Shown here: positions 34,736 through 43,469 of the stretch, piece by piece
How the letters are laid out: every line of letters starts with the position of its first letter
Position numbering within the stretch: the first letter of the stretch is position 1
Source: Roseivirga ehrenbergii
Lineage (GTDB): Bacteria > Bacteroidota > Bacteroidia > Cytophagales > Cyclobacteriaceae
Assembly: GCF_001593005.1 (NCBI RefSeq)
Contig: NZ_LQZQ01000008.1
Span: 1 to 59,065 of the forward strand
Direction: 5' to 3'
Length of the DNA: 59,065 nucleotides
Translations under genes and position numbers: made by a program
The notes under the pieces: generated by a model
The model's database searches: none
What the model was told of the DNA's origin: nothing
The model's input: only the letters and a program-made list of their open reading frames with translations

Positions 34736-34743
34736 TATATTTG
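34736..34743 (+). promoter_or_regulatory. -7 element of pruA
   Basis: TATATTTG matches TAnnTTTG, about 69 bases before the pruA ATG. No clear TTG at -33. Confidence 0.5.
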
Positions 34744-34811
34744 CCCAAGTCAATTTATGACCCTGAAATGCTTTGGGGAAAAAACAGAAAACAAATTCAA
34801 AAAAAGAAATT

Positions 34812-36440
34812 ATGGCAACAGGATTCTTCAACGTACCTCCCGCTAGAAACGAACCAATAAAAAACTATGCGCCAGGATCTCCTGAGCGTGAAAGCTTGCA
34901 GGCAGCTCTTGCCGAAGCGCGTTCGAAACAAGTGGATATTCCGATGTTTATCGGGGGAAAAGAAGTGAGAACTGACAACAAATCTCCGCTAAGCCCTCCA
35001 CACGATCACCAACATATTTTAGGTTACTTTTCTAACGGAGATGCCTCTCATGTTTCGGCTGCGATTGATGCTGCCATGGCAGCAAAAAAAGATTGGGCCA
35101 ACACAAGTTGGGAAAACAGAGCAAGTATTTTCTTGAAAGCTGCCGAGCTTATTGCTGGACCTTATAGAGACAAATTGAACGCAGCAACCATGCTGGGTCA
35201 GTCTAAAAATGCTTACCAAGCAGAAATCGATTCGGCTTGCGAAATTGTAGATTTTTTAAGGTTCAATGTTCAGTACATGACCGAGATTTACAAGCAACAG
35301 CCCGATTCTGCACCAGGCATTTGGAACAGAGTAGAACAAAGACCACTAGAAGGTTTCGTGTTTGCCTTAACTCCATTCAACTTTACAGCCATTGCAGGTA
35401 ACCTTCCTTCGGCACCAGCCATGATGGGTAATACCGTAGTTTGGAAACCTTCAAACACTCAAGTTTATTCTGCGAATGTTTTGATGGAAGTTTTCCGCGA
35501 AGCAGGTGTTCCTGATGGCGTAATCAACCTTTTCTTTGTAGATGGCCCAACAGCAGGTGAGGTAATTTTCGAACATAAAGATTTCGGTGGAATCCACTTT
35601 ACTGGTAGCACAGGTGTTTTCCAGCACATATGGAAAACCATTGGAAACAACATTTACAAGTACCGTTCTTACCCAAGAATTGTAGGCGAAACTGGTGGTA
35701 AAGATTTTATCATGGTGCATGAATCGTCTAAAGCAAAAGAAGTGGCAACTGCTATTTCTAGAGGCGCGTTCGAATTCCAAGGTCAGAAATGTTCTGCCGC
35801 ATCGCGTGCATATATTCCTTCTAACCTTTGGGAAGATGTGAAGAACTATGTAATCGAAGACTTGAAGTCGTTCAAAATGGGCGGTACCGAAGATTTCGGA
35901 AACTTCATTAACGCTGTAATTGACGAAAAATCATTCGATAAAATTGCCAAATACATTGACGATGCCAAGGCAAGCGATAAGGTAGAAGTAATTGCTGGTG
36001 GTGGTTACGACAAATCGAAAGGTTACTTTATTGAACCAACTGTATTGTTAACAACCGACCCTAAGTACACAACCATGTGCGAAGAGATCTTCGGCCCTGT
36101 AATTACAATTTATGTATACGAGCCAAAAGATTACGAAGCTACTTTAGAATTGGTAGATAACACTTCGCCTTATGCATTAACGGGTGCGCTTTTCTCTGCC
36201 GACAGATATGCACTTGAGGTAGGAATTAAAGCCTTAGAAAACTCTGCAGGTAACTTCTACATTAATGATAAACCAACAGGTGCCGTTGTAGGACAGCAGC
36301 CATTTGGTGGAGCTAGAGGTTCTGGTACAAACGACAAAGCAGGTTCTATGATCAACTTATTGCGTTGGGTTTCTCCGCGTTTGATCAAAGAAACTTTTGT
36401 AACGCCAACAAATTACAGATACCCGTTCTTGGGAGAGTAA
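34812..36440 (+). CDS. pruA: L-glutamate gamma-semialdehyde dehydrogenase
   Basis: About 542 residues from the ATG at 34812 (MATGFFNVPPARNEPIKNY); the upstream extension is unlikely to be used. It oxidises glutamate semialdehyde/P5C to glutamate in proline catabolism. ALDH features are FALTPFNFTAIAGN, FTGSTGVF (NAD site), GETGGKDF with the general-base Glu, and catalytic Cys in GQKCSAASRAY. Length fits the 1-pyrroline-5-carboxylate dehydrogenase group. No proline dehydrogenase gene is adjacent in the window. Confidence 0.95.
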   Translation: MATGFFNVPPARNEPIKNYAPGSPERESLQAALAEARSKQVDIPMFIGGKEVRTDNKSPLSPPHDHQHILGYFSNGDASHVSAAIDAAMAAKKDWANTSWENRASIFLKAAELIAGPYRDKLNAATMLGQSKNAYQAEIDSACEIVDFLRFNVQYMTEIYKQQPDSAPGIWNRVEQRPLEGFVFALTPFNFTAIAGNLPSAPAMMGNTVVWKPSNTQVYSANVLMEVFREAGVPDGVINLFFVDGPTAGEVIFEHKDFGGIHFTGSTGVFQHIWKTIGNNIYKYRSYPRIVGETGGKDFIMVHESSKAKEVATAISRGAFEFQGQKCSAASRAYIPSNLWEDVKNYVIEDLKSFKMGGTEDFGNFINAVIDEKSFDKIAKYIDDAKASDKVEVIAGGGYDKSKGYFIEPTVLLTTDPKYTTMCEEIFGPVITIYVYEPKDYEATLELVDNTSPYALTGALFSADRYALEVGIKALENSAGNFYINDKPTGAVVGQQPFGGARGSGTNDKAGSMINLLRWVSPRLIKETFVTPTNYRYPFLGE

Positions 36441-36457
36441 TTCTTAAATAACTATCT

Positions 36458-36484
36458 AAAAAGGCCTCAAATGAGGCCTTTTTA
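36458..36484 (+). terminator. Terminator of pruA
   Basis: AAAAAGGCCTCA pairs with TGAGGCCTTTTT, short loop, ending in T residues, 18 bases after the pruA stop. Confidence 0.85.
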
Positions 36485-36551
36485 GATTTTAGGGAAGTCC
36501 ATTTCATGAATAGCCACAAAGGACTAACTTTAGGCTACAACATTAGTATCT

Positions 36552-37043
36552 ATGAGCAATCACTTTCACTCTCAAAAAGAAGTAGAAAATTACTTAAGCA
36601 CCACCGTAGCTGAACTTTTGTCTCAACTTACACCAGAACAAAAGCCTCTCTGGGGAAAAATGACTCCGCAACATATGGTGGAACATCTGATTGTGGTATA
36701 CAAGCTGTCAATGGGTAGGTTTAGTGTGCCTGTGGTTTCTAAAGAAGAAGATTGGCCTAAGTTGAAAGAATACTTAATGAAGGACAGCCCTATGCGTAGA
36801 AATGTGCCATCCCCCAATGGTAAAAGCGAGCTTCAGCCACTAAGATTCGCTGACCTTGAAGAGGCCAAACAGAAGTTCTTTGCGGAAACAGAAACTTTCT
36901 TAAAGTTTTGTGAAGCCCAGCCCGAGTTTATCGCTAATCATCCATATGGCGGCCCATTAACAGCTCAAGAATGGTTGTTCTGCCATAAAAAGCACATCAA
37001 ACATCATCTTATTCAGTTCGAGCTTATTCCAGATTATGAATGA
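36552..37043 (+). CDS. DUF1569/DinB-like protein
   Basis: A 163-residue protein of the DinB-like helical fold: WGKMTPQHMVEHL near residue 40 and CHKKHIKHHLIQF at the C-terminus supply the three His of a metal site. Annotated in relatives as DUF1569. A TAACTTTA at 36534-36541 may be its -7 element. It overlaps the thioesterase gene by 8 bases. Confidence 0.75.
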   Translation: MSNHFHSQKEVENYLSTTVAELLSQLTPEQKPLWGKMTPQHMVEHLIVVYKLSMGRFSVPVVSKEEDWPKLKEYLMKDSPMRRNVPSPNGKSELQPLRFADLEEAKQKFFAETETFLKFCEAQPEFIANHPYGGPLTAQEWLFCHKKHIKHHLIQFELIPDYE

Positions 37044-37470
37044 TCTCGAACATTACAGGCGATTAGAACGACTATTTGATTCTGCTCCTTTGAATCAAGG
37101 GATTTTCGCTGGTTCCGAATTGAAGGTGAGTGACCGTGAAGCTACTTTGGAACTCACCATTGGCAGCCATTATTTTCATGCGGCCGATGCCATGCATGGC
37201 GCCATCTACTTCAAACTGCTAGACGACTCGGCTTATTTCGCTTCGGCTTCTGTAGAGAAAACTTTTTTCTTACTTACAAAATCCTACACCATCCACTTCA
37301 GACGCCCCGTTTTCGAAGACCGCTTAACGGCCATTGGAAAAGTACTTTCCGTTAACGAAAAGGAAATTATCAGCAGTTCTGAAATCTATAACCAAGAAGG
37401 AAAACTCGTTGCCCATGGCGAAGGCGTTTTTGTACGGGGGCCGAAGAGGTTGGAAGATTTGATTACCTAA
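37036..37470 (+). CDS. PaaI-type hotdog thioesterase
   Basis: A 144-residue hotdog-fold protein of the PaaI/YdiI type: HAADAMHGAIYFKLLDDSAYFASASVE (the His-Gly-Gly-like region HGA and a conserved Asp), then SYTIHFRRPVFEDRL and VAHGEGVFV. Members hydrolyse acyl-CoA thioesters. Overlaps the DUF1569 gene by 8 bases, so the pair is co-transcribed. Confidence 0.82.
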   Translation: MNDLEHYRRLERLFDSAPLNQGIFAGSELKVSDREATLELTIGSHYFHAADAMHGAIYFKLLDDSAYFASASVEKTFFLLTKSYTIHFRRPVFEDRLTAIGKVLSVNEKEIISSSEIYNQEGKLVAHGEGVFVRGPKRLEDLIT

Positions 37471-37488
37471 TTTCATAGATTACGTATT

Positions 37489-37911
37489 ATGAAAGTGAAA
37501 AGAAACATCAAACAACTATCAACAGTAGAGCTCTTGTTTGAACTAGATAACAAACGTTCTTCTTACCCAAAAGAAGAAATTGATAATGAAATAAAAAACC
37601 GAAACCTCACTGAAGCAGAACTTAAAAAGGCATTCACCGAGAAGCAGTTTGTTACTAGAATCCGGAGTGAAAAAGTAAACCAATCAATGACAATTGCTCA
37701 AATGATACTTCTATTCATATTTCCCATTGGTATTGAATCTCATAATAACGATGGCGGACCAGAGCTCTCCTCGTGGGAAACAAAGGATGGTTTTTATCGA
37801 TCAGGTGGCTATGAAAAAATTGCTAAACAGCGTTTTATAATTAAGTTATCCAGTTTACTTTTTTGGACTATTATTGCTATTGCCGCTGCGTGGTATCTAG
37901 GAAATAGGTAG
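37489..37911 (+). CDS. Hypothetical protein with C-terminal membrane helix
   Basis: A 140-residue protein with a charged N-terminal helix region (LSTVELLFELDNKRSSYPKEEIDNEI, split) and a short hydrophobic stretch near 72-80, then a C-terminal helix (LSSLLFWTIIAIAAAWYL). No family recognised. It starts 18 bases after the thioesterase gene and may belong to the same unit. Confidence 0.55.
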   Translation: MKVKRNIKQLSTVELLFELDNKRSSYPKEEIDNEIKNRNLTEAELKKAFTEKQFVTRIRSEKVNQSMTIAQMILLFIFPIGIESHNNDGGPELSSWETKDGFYRSGGYEKIAKQRFIIKLSSLLFWTIIAIAAAWYLGNR

Positions 37912-38145
37912 TTAAAGCTCGTGGCTTCCCCTTAGCCCCTCCAGTATTCCTTCGCGTTTTTATTTGTCTTCTTTCGGTTGAGGGGGAAAGCTGTTACCAA
38001 TAGTTTTGTGCGTTAGTCCAACAGACTCTTTCGGTCTTCCCTTTCAGGGTAAGAAGCTCAGAGTGACGATAATGTTAGGCCATTCCACTCCCGAGGGTTT
38101 TCTTCCGCTCCCTTAAATGTCTTCAAAAAGGGTATGTAGCCCACG
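37912..38145. repeat. Gene-free region with repeat-like motifs
   Basis: No gene. It contains a small palindrome CCCT-TTC-AGGG (38039-38049) followed 10 bases later by CAGAGTGAC (38059-38067). The same nine bases follow a GC palindrome at 43526-43534, and a related GGGTGAC occurs in reverse orientation near 48344. It looks like a degenerate intergenic repeat. Confidence 0.4.
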
Positions 38146-38153
38146 TACTTTTG
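38146..38153 (+). promoter_or_regulatory. -7 element before alpha/beta hydrolase
   Basis: TACTTTTG matches TAnnTTTG, 22 bases before the ATG at 38176. No TTG at -33. Confidence 0.5.
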
Positions 38154-38175
38154 GGTACAACAAAATTTACAAGAC

Positions 38176-39054
38176 ATGAGAAAATTCAAAACAACAATTC
38201 TGGTCACTTTATTAAGTATCATCAGTTTTCATCTGAAATCACAAGATCCCGGTTTAAACATTCGCGTAGTAGGTAAAGGTCAGCCTGTCGTGCTTATCCC
38301 AGGGCTTACTTGCTCTGGCGAAGTATGGGATTCTACCATCGAAGCCCTAGATGCAAACTTCGAGTACCACATCATCACCCTGCCGGGCTTTGCTGGAAAT
38401 GCACCCCTTGCCGATCATGAAGGAAAGTACTTGGCCAAAATGAAAGATGAAGTAGTAAAATACATCCAGAAAGAAAAGTTAAAAAAGCCCATCATTATTG
38501 GTCATAGCTTGGGCGGATTTTTAGCATTGAACATTGGTATTCAGAACCCAGATCTTCCTTCAAAACTAGTAATTGTAGATGCGCTACCATTTATGACAGG
38601 TGTAATGATGCCCGGCATGACAGCAGAAGAGGCCAAGCCTATGGCCAAATCAATGAAAACGCAAGTAGTGGCTTCTGCCAGTCAACCACTTGAAGGAAGA
38701 AAAGCCTACCAGCGCCAAATGCTCACAAGTATGATTAATGATCCTGCGCAAATTGAAATTGCTACACAATGGGCAATTGACAGCGATCAGGAAACTGTAG
38801 GCGAGTCGATGTACGAAATGTATACGACAGACATTAGAGGCGAGCTTGGCAAAATAAAAGTACCAACCTTAGTATTAGGGGCATGGGTAGCGTATCAACC
38901 GATGGGTTCGACCCGAGAAAGCACTTTAAAACTTTATACAGACCAATATGCCAACTTAAAAGGAGTTCAAGTAGACATGACCGACATTGGCAACCACTTT
39001 ATCATGTGGGATGATCCTGAATTCTTTCAGAATTGGTTGAAAAAGTTCTTATAA
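38176..39054 (+). CDS. Secreted alpha/beta hydrolase
   Basis: A 292-residue alpha/beta hydrolase with a signal peptide (about 1-22). Oxyanion/HG-like segment VLIPGLTCSGEVWD, nucleophile elbow GHSLGGFLA (Ser at about 114), a late acid in LVLGAW region and catalytic His in DIGNHFIMWDDP. The substrate is unknown; the export signal points to a periplasmic or extracellular role. Followed by a strong hairpin before the histidine kinase gene. Confidence 0.88.
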   Translation: MRKFKTTILVTLLSIISFHLKSQDPGLNIRVVGKGQPVVLIPGLTCSGEVWDSTIEALDANFEYHIITLPGFAGNAPLADHEGKYLAKMKDEVVKYIQKEKLKKPIIIGHSLGGFLALNIGIQNPDLPSKLVIVDALPFMTGVMMPGMTAEEAKPMAKSMKTQVVASASQPLEGRKAYQRQMLTSMINDPAQIEIATQWAIDSDQETVGESMYEMYTTDIRGELGKIKVPTLVLGAWVAYQPMGSTRESTLKLYTDQYANLKGVQVDMTDIGNHFIMWDDPEFFQNWLKKFL

Positions 39055-39065
39055 ATTAGCCAAAT

Positions 39066-39102
39066 GAAATAGCGTTCTAATTGATGAATTGAACGCTATT
39101 TC
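39066..39102 (+). terminator. Hairpin between hydrolase and LytTR kinase genes
   Basis: GAAATAGCGTTC pairs perfectly with GAACGCTATTTC (12 bp, 13-nt loop). It lies 11 bases after the hydrolase stop and 17 before the kinase ATG, so it may end the first transcript or shape the leader of the second. Confidence 0.65.
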
Positions 39103-39119
39103 CTTCAATTTCGATAACG

Positions 39120-40160
39120 ATGAAGCAATCAACACTCTACTGGATCTGCCAAATTTTTGGCTGGGCCATTTACTCTTTGTTTTCTGTAGGCATGATGTAT
39201 GTTTTTGGTGGAACAGAGAGCATAACCCCCGACACATTAAAGCTACAGCTCATTATTGGAGTTTGTTTGATCTCTTTCTCTCACTTATTCCGAACGTTTA
39301 TAAAAAAGAATGATTGGACACAATTAGCACTGAAATCCTTAATCCCAAAATTGATTTTAGGTGTTCTTGTAGTGGCTTTTTTAGCCCAATCTTTCATCCA
39401 TTTACTTATTTATTACTTACTCCCTCTAAATAATATTGCTGCTTTCAGCTGGGTGAATTTTGTTGGGTATGTAGGAAGTGTTACCATTGTAATGGCCAGC
39501 TGGGCAACCCTCTATTTTGCTTACCACTTTATTCAACGCAACCGAAGAAGCGAGATTGAAAAACTTGAACTTACGACAGCCTTGCAAGAAGCAGAATTGG
39601 CCATTTTAAAAAATCAGATCAACCCTCATTTTCTGTTTAATGCGCTAAACAACATCAGATCACTTATTCTTTCCGACCCTGAAAAGGCGCGCTCTATGGT
39701 TACCCACATTTCGGAACTCTTGCGTTATTCCATCCAATTTAACGCAGCCGAAAAAGTAACGCTGGGGCAGGAAGTGGCTATTGTGAAAGATTATTTGCAA
39801 TTGGAGTCCATTCAGTTCAACGACCGATTGACCTATGCTTTTGAAATCGATGACAGCAGTTTGGATATCAAAATTCCTCCAATGGCCATTCAACTTTTGG
39901 TTGAAAATGCCATTAAACATGGCGTCTCTCAAATGACAACTGGTGGAAATATTTTGATCAGGTCGGTACTTGAAAATGACCACTTGCGCATTGAAGTTTG
40001 CAATAACGGCCAGCTCAAGGAAAAAAGTAAACGCGAGGGAATTGGGCTAAAAAACCTGATCGAACGTTTAAAAATTCTGTTTGGCCATTTTGCCGAACTC
40101 AAAGTTGAAAACTCATCTGAAAATACCGTAACCGCATCGCTCAAAATTCCATTGTCATGA
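39120..40160 (+). CDS. LytS-family sensor histidine kinase
   Basis: A 346-residue kinase with four membrane helices in the first 140 residues and no obvious periplasmic domain, then a coiled segment (IEKLELTTALQEAELAILKNQ, split). The phosphoacceptor is His170 in NPHFLFNALNNIRS (PF06580), followed by an HATPase domain with ENAIKHG and GIGLKNL. It phosphorylates the LytTR response regulator encoded next, with which it overlaps by four bases (ATGA). The stimulus is unknown. Confidence 0.93.
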   Translation: MKQSTLYWICQIFGWAIYSLFSVGMMYVFGGTESITPDTLKLQLIIGVCLISFSHLFRTFIKKNDWTQLALKSLIPKLILGVLVVAFLAQSFIHLLIYYLLPLNNIAAFSWVNFVGYVGSVTIVMASWATLYFAYHFIQRNRRSEIEKLELTTALQEAELAILKNQINPHFLFNALNNIRSLILSDPEKARSMVTHISELLRYSIQFNAAEKVTLGQEVAIVKDYLQLESIQFNDRLTYAFEIDDSSLDIKIPPMAIQLLVENAIKHGVSQMTTGGNILIRSVLENDHLRIEVCNNGQLKEKSKREGIGLKNLIERLKILFGHFAELKVENSSENTVTASLKIPLS

Positions 40161-40876
40161 AAGCCCTAATTATAGATGATTCAAATTTAGCAAGGCAAGA
40201 ACTTAAGCACTTGCTGAAAAACAGAGATGATGTTCAAGTAATTGGCGAAGCTGAAAACGCTGATGAAGCAATAGAAAAAATTCTTGACCTAAAGCCTGAG
40301 CTGCTTTTCCTTGATATTCAGATGCCGGGCAAAGATGGCTTTGAATTACTTCAGGAATTGGAAGATGCACCAGAAGTTATTTTCACCACCGCCTTCGACC
40401 ATTATGCCATGAAGGCTTTTGATCATAATGCCCTCGATTACCTTCAGAAACCTATTAAAGACGATCGTTTGGCTTTAGCGCTAGAAAAGGCGGCTTCAAA
40501 AATCAGAAAACGGGCATCAGACGCAAAAGACAAAAATGTATTGGGCTTGAATAACCAGGTTTTTGTGAAAGATGGCGAAACCTGCTGGTTTGTAGATTTA
40601 GCAGAAATTCGAATCTTAGAAATTATGGGTAGTTACACCCGCATTTTCTTCAAAAACCAAAAACCCATGATTCCGCGGTCGCTCAATTATATGGAGTCAC
40701 GCTTAGACCCTGAAGTATTCTTTAGGGCGAATCGCCAACAAATTATCAATCTAAAATACATTCAGCGTATTGAGCCTTGGTTTAGCGGCACGCTCAAAGT
40801 CTATTTAAAGGATGGGGAAGAGATTGAAGTTTCTCGCAGACAAAGCATCAAGTTTAGAGAAGTAATGAGTTTTTAA
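40157..40876 (+). CDS. LytTR family response regulator
   Basis: A 239-residue response regulator: receiver domain with phosphorylation site Asp53 (FLDIQMPGKDG) and acidic pair DD at 7-8, Thr in FTTAFD, Lys in LQKPIKD, then a LytTR DNA-binding domain (RILEIMGSYTRIFF, FFRANRQQIINLKYI, GEEIEVSRRQ). Works with the upstream kinase. The DoxX gene 114 bases downstream is a possible target. Confidence 0.93.
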   Translation: MKALIIDDSNLARQELKHLLKNRDDVQVIGEAENADEAIEKILDLKPELLFLDIQMPGKDGFELLQELEDAPEVIFTTAFDHYAMKAFDHNALDYLQKPIKDDRLALALEKAASKIRKRASDAKDKNVLGLNNQVFVKDGETCWFVDLAEIRILEIMGSYTRIFFKNQKPMIPRSLNYMESRLDPEVFFRANRQQIINLKYIQRIEPWFSGTLKVYLKDGEEIEVSRRQSIKFREVMSF

Positions 40877-40990
40877 TCGCCCCTAAATTCAATTGTCAAT
40901 TGAAGAGATTAAAAGTCAACCAAATTTAAATTTTCGATTGGTTTGAAAAATTTTGATCTTCAACGACTTAAACCTTAAAACTCCTAAACC

Positions 40991-41368
40991 ATGAAAAAGA
41001 AAATCCTTCTCGTTCTATCCGTACTCTTTGGGCTAATGTTTATTAATGCAGGCTTAAACAAATTTTTCAATTACATGCCTGTACCAGACGACCTACCCGA
41101 AAACATGATAAAAATAATGGGTGCCATGGCGGAAATAAGTTGGCTGATGCCGCTTGTTGCCGTTGTCGAAATATTAGGTGGAATACTCTTTATTACGCCT
41201 AAATATAGAGCATTAGGTGCAATAATGATTTTTCCGATAATGGTCGGAATTATGTTAACGCACACCATAAATGACCCTTCTGGTTTACCAATGGCCCTTG
41301 CTTTCCTTGCCATTAACCTTTGGGTGATATTTGAGAACAGAGCGAAGTATATGCCGATGATTAAGTAA
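40991..41368 (+). CDS. DoxX-like membrane protein
   Basis: A 125-residue four-helix membrane protein: FGLMFINAGLNKFFNYM is the DoxX family opening, followed by three further helices. DoxX proteins are of uncertain function; some take part in redox or thiol stress. It follows the LytTR pair on the same strand and ends with its own hairpin. Confidence 0.82.
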   Translation: MKKKILLVLSVLFGLMFINAGLNKFFNYMPVPDDLPENMIKIMGAMAEISWLMPLVAVVEILGGILFITPKYRALGAIMIFPIMVGIMLTHTINDPSGLPMALAFLAINLWVIFENRAKYMPMIK

Positions 41369-41378
41369 ATACTATATC

Positions 41379-41410
41379 TATCCCAGGTCTTCTACATAAG
41401 GTCTGGGATA
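41379..41410 (+). terminator. Hairpin after DoxX gene
   Basis: TATCCCAG pairs with CTGGGATA (8 bp, 16-nt loop), followed by AAAATTAAATT rather than a T run. Placement suggests a terminator. Confidence 0.5.
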
Positions 41411-41449
41411 AAATTAAATTCGCTTCCCATCTTTCTACAAAACAAGGCT

Positions 41450-41466
41450 TAACCTCTCAGAGGTTA
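41450..41466. promoter_or_regulatory. 17-bp palindrome upstream of fasciclin gene
   Basis: TAACCTCT-C-AGAGGTTA is a perfect 8-bp palindrome around one base, followed by a T-rich stretch. It may be an operator or a small terminator. Confidence 0.4.
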
Positions 41467-41532
41467 CTTTTTCTTAGCCGGCCCTTATCCATTACACCCC
41501 ACAAAATAAATTTTCCTCTCCCCCTAAATCCA

Positions 41533-41560
41533 GTCGTACGTAGGGTTCCGTATGTATGAC
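41533..41560. promoter_or_regulatory. Inverted repeat in fasciclin leader
   Basis: GTCGTACGTA (41533-41542) and TATGTATGAC (41551-41560) pair over 10 bases with two G-T pairs and an 8-nt loop, 23 bases before the fasciclin ATG. It might be an mRNA leader hairpin or a binding site. It is the most distinctive non-coding sequence before this cluster. Confidence 0.4.
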
Positions 41561-41582
41561 CGAAATCAAAAACAAACACCTA

Positions 41583-42140
41583 ATGAGAAAGAAAATCACA
41601 CAGTTACTGATGATCGCGTTTTTCGCAATAGGAGCAAACTCAATTCAAGCCCAAAGTACCGTAATGGTAGGGGGAGAAAAGATGTTCCCTATGAAGAACA
41701 TTATTGAAAACGCGATTAATTCAAAAGACCACACCACCCTAGTTGCCGCAGTGAAGGCAGCAGGTTTGGTAGAAACTTTGCAAGGCGCAGGACCATTTAC
41801 GGTTTTTGCACCCACCAATGCAGCGTTCAACAAATTGCCAGAAGGAACAGTAGCAACGCTATTAAAACCTGAAAACAAGCAAATGCTGACTCAAGTACTT
41901 ACTTACCATGTAGTGGCAGGTAAAATGGATTCAAAGGCCATTATGAAAGCCATTAAAAAAGGCAATGGCATGGCAGAATTAAAAACTGTGAGTGGAGGCG
42001 TATTAGTTGCCAAAATGAACGGTGAAAAGAACATTACAATCACCGATGAGAAAGGAAACTCATCCAACATTTCCCTGTACGATGTGTATCAGTCCAATGG
42101 AGTTATCCATGTAATCGACTCGGTCGTACTTCCTAAGTAA
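41583..42140 (+). CDS. Secreted fasciclin (FAS1) domain protein
   Basis: About 185 residues from the ATG at 41583; a frame opening upstream adds nine residues before the signal peptide. The signal peptide ends near SIQAQ. One FAS1 domain with the H1 and H2 signatures: GPFTVFAPTNAAFNKLPEGTV (split), LTYHVVAGK, and YQSNGVIHVIDSVVLP. FAS1 proteins mediate adhesion or act as secreted antigens. In mycobacteria the FAS1 proteins MPT70/MPT83 are under SigK-RskA control; an RskA-like gene lies 7 kb downstream here. Confidence 0.92.
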   Translation: MRKKITQLLMIAFFAIGANSIQAQSTVMVGGEKMFPMKNIIENAINSKDHTTLVAAVKAAGLVETLQGAGPFTVFAPTNAAFNKLPEGTVATLLKPENKQMLTQVLTYHVVAGKMDSKAIMKAIKKGNGMAELKTVSGGVLVAKMNGEKNITITDEKGNSSNISLYDVYQSNGVIHVIDSVVLPK

Positions 42141-42173
42141 ACCATCAAATTTAACATAACTATTTAAAAATCA

Positions 42174-42192
42174 GATTGATAAAATATCAATC
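42174..42192. promoter_or_regulatory. Inverted repeat before DUF4331 gene
   Basis: GATTGATA-AAA-TATCAATC: 8-bp arms, 3-nt spacer, 33 bases before the ATG at 42225. Operator or processing hairpin; no T run. Confidence 0.4.
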
Positions 42193-42224
42193 CGGGATTC
42201 TTATTGTCAAAAATTATTAACATT

Positions 42225-42881
42225 ATGAAAAGAAAAGCAGTAATCACCCTCGGTAGTTTGGCGCTAATTGCCACAGTCTACCTTTTCGCAGCGGATCATA
42301 TTGATGCCCCTGGCGTTGCAAGTACATCTTCGGATATCACAGACTTTTACGCATTCCAAAGCCCTGAAACGAGTTCGAACGTAGTGTTCGTAGCCAACCT
42401 TCAAGGTTTGTTATCTCCATCAGCTTCTGCATCGGCAAATTTTGATGAGAACGTAATGATTGAATTCAATATCGACAATACTGGCGATGCTGTTGAAGAC
42501 CTTGTTATTCAGTGTACTTTCAAAGACGGTAAAGTTTATGTGTATGGCCCAATGGCGCCAACAAGAACAGGAACTACCTCTACAATTGTTTCTTCCATGA
42601 CTGCAACAGCCACAGCTAACATTACCGCTTACGGTGCCAATGCTACAGTTGGAACAGCTGGTGGAATAAAAGTTTTCGCTGGCCCAAGAGATGATCCATT
42701 CTTTATGGACTTTGCTCAGTATGGTGAAATTATAGCAGGAAACGCAACAAGCTTCAACAATCCAGGAGCAGATACTTTTGCAGGTACAAATGTAATGTCT
42801 GTTGTAGTTGAAGTTCCAAAGTCTGCCGTAGGCGGATCAGGAACCATCAATACTTGGGTAACCAGTAACAGAAAGCAATAA
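42225..42881 (+). CDS. Secreted DUF4331-type protein
   Basis: About 218 residues from the ATG at 42225; a TTG-started upstream extension is unlikely. A signal peptide or N-terminal helix precedes ADHIDAPGVASTSSDITDFYAFQSPE, the start of DUF4331 (DIxDxYAF). The domain continues through NVMIEFNIDNTGD, FAGPRDDPFFMDFAQYGE and NVMSVVVEVPKSAV. The protein is about half the size of full-length DUF4331 proteins; the following gene supplies a C-terminal-like part. Function unknown, exported. Confidence 0.8.
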   Translation: MKRKAVITLGSLALIATVYLFAADHIDAPGVASTSSDITDFYAFQSPETSSNVVFVANLQGLLSPSASASANFDENVMIEFNIDNTGDAVEDLVIQCTFKDGKVYVYGPMAPTRTGTTSTIVSSMTATATANITAYGANATVGTAGGIKVFAGPRDDPFFMDFAQYGEIIAGNATSFNNPGADTFAGTNVMSVVVEVPKSAVGGSGTINTWVTSNRKQ

Positions 42882-42906
42882 TTTTTAATCAGAAAAAGAT
42901 ACTAAG

Positions 42907-43452
42907 ATGAAAAAGACATATTTAAACAAATTTTGGGCAGTAGCCGCAGTTTGCACACTTGCCCTAGGAACTTTATCATGTGGTGACGATGACGGAGAAA
43001 TGACTCCAGAAACTTCAACTACATATGTACAAGAAGATCAAATGGGTAGACCTGCCATCAATACGGTATTTGTATCGGCTGATAAGAAGGACGAATTCAA
43101 TACTACCATTCCTTCTATGCAAGGCCCTGCATTCCAGTCGGCATTTCAAGCTAAGCTTTTGGCTTTAAACCCAAATTACACTACCAACTTATTAACCTTT
43201 GATGCAGCTACTTTTACAGGTGCTTTAGCAACAGATGTTTTGAGTGTATCATTAGATGGAACAACCACTTTCTATGATGGAACAAACGTGTTAACTGGTA
43301 GGGCTTTGGCCGATGACGTAATCACCGTAGAACTGATTTTGATCTTTGGTGGTCCAAACGCGACCGATAACCCTGGTCTAACTGACGACAATGTAAGTTC
43401 AAACGACAAAGCATTCTTGTCTACTTTCCCTTACTTGGCAACACCTTGGTAA
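42907..43452 (+). CDS. Lipoprotein resembling the C-terminal part of DUF4331
   Basis: A 181-residue lipoprotein: signal peptide with lipobox (LGTLSC), Asp/Glu/Thr-rich linker, then DQMGRPAINTVFV, AFLSTFPYLATPW and the helical segment between. GRPAINT and FPYLATP are features of the C-terminal half of DUF4331. Together with the preceding gene it looks like a DUF4331 protein divided into two polypeptides. 25-base gap from the preceding gene. Confidence 0.75.
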   Translation: MKKTYLNKFWAVAAVCTLALGTLSCGDDDGEMTPETSTTYVQEDQMGRPAINTVFVSADKKDEFNTTIPSMQGPAFQSAFQAKLLALNPNYTTNLLTFDAATFTGALATDVLSVSLDGTTTFYDGTNVLTGRALADDVITVELILIFGGPNATDNPGLTDDNVSSNDKAFLSTFPYLATPW

Positions 43453-43469
43453 ACCATAAATAAATAGCA

